Below are positions 61,346 to 64,000 of a stretch of 64,000 nt of DNA, piece by piece; within the stretch, counting starts at the first letter, position 1; every line of letters begins with the position of its first letter. Source of the stretch: Trichobilharzia regenti (taxonomy: Eukaryota; Platyhelminthes; Trematoda; Strigeidida; Schistosomatidae). Under the pieces are notes generated by a model. That model worked only from the letters and a program-made list of their open reading frames with translations. It was not told the DNA's origin and searched no databases. The translations under genes were made by a program, and so were the position numbers. The stretch is taken from positions 95,698,984 to 95,762,983 of the forward strand of contig OX235265.1 of NCBI GenBank assembly GCA_944472135.2, read 5' to 3'.

Positions 61346-61784
61346 TTTTACTCATGAATTTGAAGGATAATAATTACCAACGACTCTTATTAAAAGTCAC
61401 TCTGAATATTCTATTCAATAAGTGACCTTCTTCAAGTTCTTACAATTATAAAATATGATATTTATCGTTTCACTAATAGCCAGGTATGATGAGTCTTATA
61501 TATTTTTACGTAGGATAACAGATTAGTAGTTATAGGTTGACAAAATAAATTTGTGTATTTGTGTCAATTTATGCAGCTCAATGCACTTTCAAAATATTTT
61601 GAAATGTAAGACGGTGACGGTGATTCATTAGATCCATGCAATGTGAGAAAGGAAAATTGACAGGCCATCAGTTTTCAGGAGAATACGGGATATGTCATGG
61701 GTGCTCGATCGCGAAGCTTCAGCTAAACAAGTTGACTTAAACATTGAAGGTCAGGATCCATTGTCTAGTCTGTCTGTCTGTCTG
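61346..61784. other. No gene recognised
   Basis: AT-rich; a CTGT tetramer run (GTCTGTCTGTCTGTCTG, about 61771-61787) adjoins LINE-B. Confidence 0.5.
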
Positions 61785-62690
61785 TTTTCGACATAGAACT
61801 TTGCACCGATGTGCACCAGTTCAAGTCACCACACTATCTCCATACAGCACACAAATCAAGAGAAAGTAGAAGAAATGCATAATAGAGACAGTAAACAGAG
61901 GCGTGAGACAAAGGAAGATTAATAACGAAGAACAATATAGTTTCATTTTAAATCATAAGTCACAAGGGTGGATGCATCTAAGCCATCACTGGGAACGATT
62001 TTGAGCCATATCACCATGAATTGTCGCCAGCCTTCATTGGTTTTTACTGTCCCGAGGACCCCAACCAGTCAGTCGGGCAGTCTACACCTTCCTACGTGGC
62101 CAGCTTAAACTAACTGTTGTGGATTTCATTGACTGATGAAGCCATGTTTTGCTTTGACTACCATTCACTAGCTATTTTTCAGTCTGATCCTACGTCAGCT
62201 AACATTGCCCCTCAGTCGAGGAAGGCGATGACTAGGCTGGGCACACGTAACACATGTCCTAACCAGCTTAGTCGATGTAATTTCACAGCCTCGTCGATTG
62301 ATTTCCCCTCCCACCTATCTAGCACTCGACCGACGCCTAACCTCAATACTGCTCACCTTATTATACCACTTCACACGGGAGGGAGATAGAATGCAGGCAC
62401 CTATGATCAAAGACAGCTAGTCGGCCTTTTCATGTCTTACACTTTCAATGGCCAGGTCTCCCAGCCAGTCATGAAGGAGGACGGAGCGGGCTGATGAGCA
62501 ATACACACGCCCTTTTTTCTGCAGCCGGTGGGATATCACGTCTTCGCCACAGACGGCGTAAACTGGCATATGCGAAACGAGCCCCCTGTATCCGTGCTGA
62601 GATTTTGTCAGAGATCAACCTGTTGGCGTTGGCTGATGTAACTTCCCAAATAAAAGAAGCGGTCAACGTGATCTACCACTTCCCTTCCTA
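61785..62690 (-). pseudogene. LINE family B 3' fragment, second copy
   Basis: Aligns with 44180-45040 over its length; the - strand frame 62666-62469 reads ANRLISDKISARIQGARFAY and ASLRRLWRRRDI. Several stops and frameshifts. Confidence 0.7.
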
Positions 62691-62819
62691 TTTATAAACT
62701 AGGAGTCAGTGTAGTCGATTGTTTAGTAAGGGATGCCGTAGGCTAATAATTTTGGGGGATTATTTACCGCAACAAGTTCAAGGTTGTAAAAGGTGTCTGA
62801 TGAGTGGCTAGTACGAAAA

Positions 62820-63470
62820 ATAGTATTCACTAAGGAAGAGATAGTGTAACGCTAGAAGACGAAAGACTTGACAAAGGAATGTTTATTTTTGAAAACTGGT
62901 ATCTCTGTATAGCCAAATTATGTACACCTTATCTTAAACACACAATTTGTCGTACTTCTGGACTTCATAATGTAACAACAGAAGACAAGGGACAGGCAAC
63001 AGATCGTCTATTAAGGAAATCAGCACGTATTTATACATATTTCATATACATTATTATAGCTTATTCAAGCAGACAAACACAGTCTTCTAATTGGTTGTTT
63101 CTTGCTCAAGGTTATTCTGTACTGCTTGTGACTGGTTTCTCAGAAAGTTAAACCATCTATCTGCGAATCATATTTGCCCACGTTAAGTTTGCTGTGACTG
63201 GTTGTTGAATCAGTCTTGTTCATATTTACTCACGGCCAATATTAGCGACCTAGACATCGACGTAAATTAATGTCTACCAATTGGCTATCAGTCTGCTCTC
63301 ACCACAGTAATGTGTTCCTTTGTGTTCCTTTCACATCCCCCATGTATCTCCATAACGCTGTGCCATTTGCCTTCTTTCACATCAAATATATCTCCTTGTT
63401 ATTTGATATTTTTATGCCGATGAACGTCTCTTTATTATATACTACTGATAAATCCTGTCAGTAGCACTCG
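62820..63470 (+). repeat. Second copy of the unclassified repeat, split by solo LTR 5
   Basis: AGAAGACGAAAGACTTGACA before and TTGTTATTTGATATTTTTAT with GATGAACGTCTCTTTATTAT after the LTR match 7860-7900 and 8255-8300. Confidence 0.5.
62971..63306 (-). mobile_element. Solo LTR 5
   Basis: 336 bases, longest copy, flanks ATAA (62967-62970) and GTAA (63307-63310), one mismatch. Inserted in the unclassified repeat also seen at 7855-8340. Confidence 0.8.
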
Positions 63471-63824
63471 CTACAATAGTAAGACTGTGGTAAATAATTC
63501 ATGATGAAATAATCACCATTGGAAATGAAACAGGTAGAGACGTATATATTGAGAAAAGAAATAATGTCACCAGTAATAAATCAGAGTAGCATAAATGAAA
63601 AAAAATTCTATAGTTTGGAAAGAATGCAAGAATGAAGGGTATCAGTTACACAACATTGTGGCTAAAACTGATAAGATAAAGAGAAAAGGAAGAAAATAAC
63701 AAAGAAATCAAAAAAAGGAAATAAGACGAAAATGCGCCTTTGGAAGGGAGGAGTTTTAATCCAAGTTTGGCTAAAGTAAGAACAACACGCCTGAATATTA
63801 AGTTCTGGTTTATTCGATCATATT
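63471..63824. other. No gene recognised
   Basis: AT-rich with A-runs; nothing seen before the last LINE-A fragment. Confidence 0.5.
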
Positions 63825-64000
63825 GCAACAGGGCAGAAGAAGCATCAAAGATAGGACTTCAGGTGAACACAGAGAAAACAGAGGTGATAAAGACTCTTGG
63901 CCAACACCAATAGCATCAACAACAACGACAGGCAACTATCAGCCAGCATAAATGGGAGGAACCTGAAAGAAACAACCTCCTTCACTTACCGACCTGGGAA
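63825..64000 (+). pseudogene. LINE-A fragment A14, cut by the window end
   Basis: AEEASKIGLQVNTEKTEVIK then NGRNLKETTSFTYRP (frameshift between) matches the LINE-A block at 24780-25000 on the other strand. Confidence 0.65.

Overview
The window looks like nuclear DNA of a blood fluke of the genus Schistosoma or a very close relative. It is AT-rich and very gene-poor. It is packed with hammerhead-ribozyme SINEs of the schistosome Sm-alpha type, Penelope-like elements (PLEs), fragments of endonuclease/RT LINEs and solo gypsy-type LTRs. The genus call is inference from repeat content; species was not decided.

Only one host gene is supported. It lies on the + strand: a four-exon rhodopsin-family GPCR of the muscarinic acetylcholine receptor / invertebrate GAR type (23733-59685). 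Exon 1 (23733-24122) carries TM1-3, exon 2 (49501-50116) TM4-5, exon 3 (55650-56265) only third-intracellular-loop sequence, and exon 4 (58744-59685) the loop end plus TM6-7. Donor and acceptor sites and phases fit at all three junctions, except that exon 2 has a one-base frame error inside the low-complexity loop. Intron 1 is about 25.4 kb.

Layout: 1-23.5 kb upstream of the gene holds a PLE terminal pair, LINE-A fragments, two solo LTRs, an inverted-pair Sm-alpha composite with target duplications (10.17-10.62 kb), a nearly complete but frameshifted PLE on the - strand (PLE1, 10.79-13.70 kb), several tRNA-derived SINEs and a short PLE (PLE3, 19.56-21.16 kb). Intron 1 (24.1-49.5 kb) holds LINE-A and PLE fragments, one solo LTR, a Merlin DNA transposon nested in a PLE (36.13-37.01 kb), further hammerhead composites and, next to exon 2, a full-length PLE with an uninterrupted RT/GIY-YIG reading frame (PLE2, 45.22-49.00 kb). 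Introns 2 and 3 hold nested LINE/SINE/LTR insertions and PLE remnants. 59.7-64 kb is again LINE and repeat material.

The most interesting pattern is that three different hammerhead-bearing SINE families (Sm-alpha type, and two called C and D here) occur repeatedly as head-to-head inverted pairs. At least two of these pairs are bracketed by a single target-site duplication, so the inverted dimer itself seems to have been inserted as one unit.
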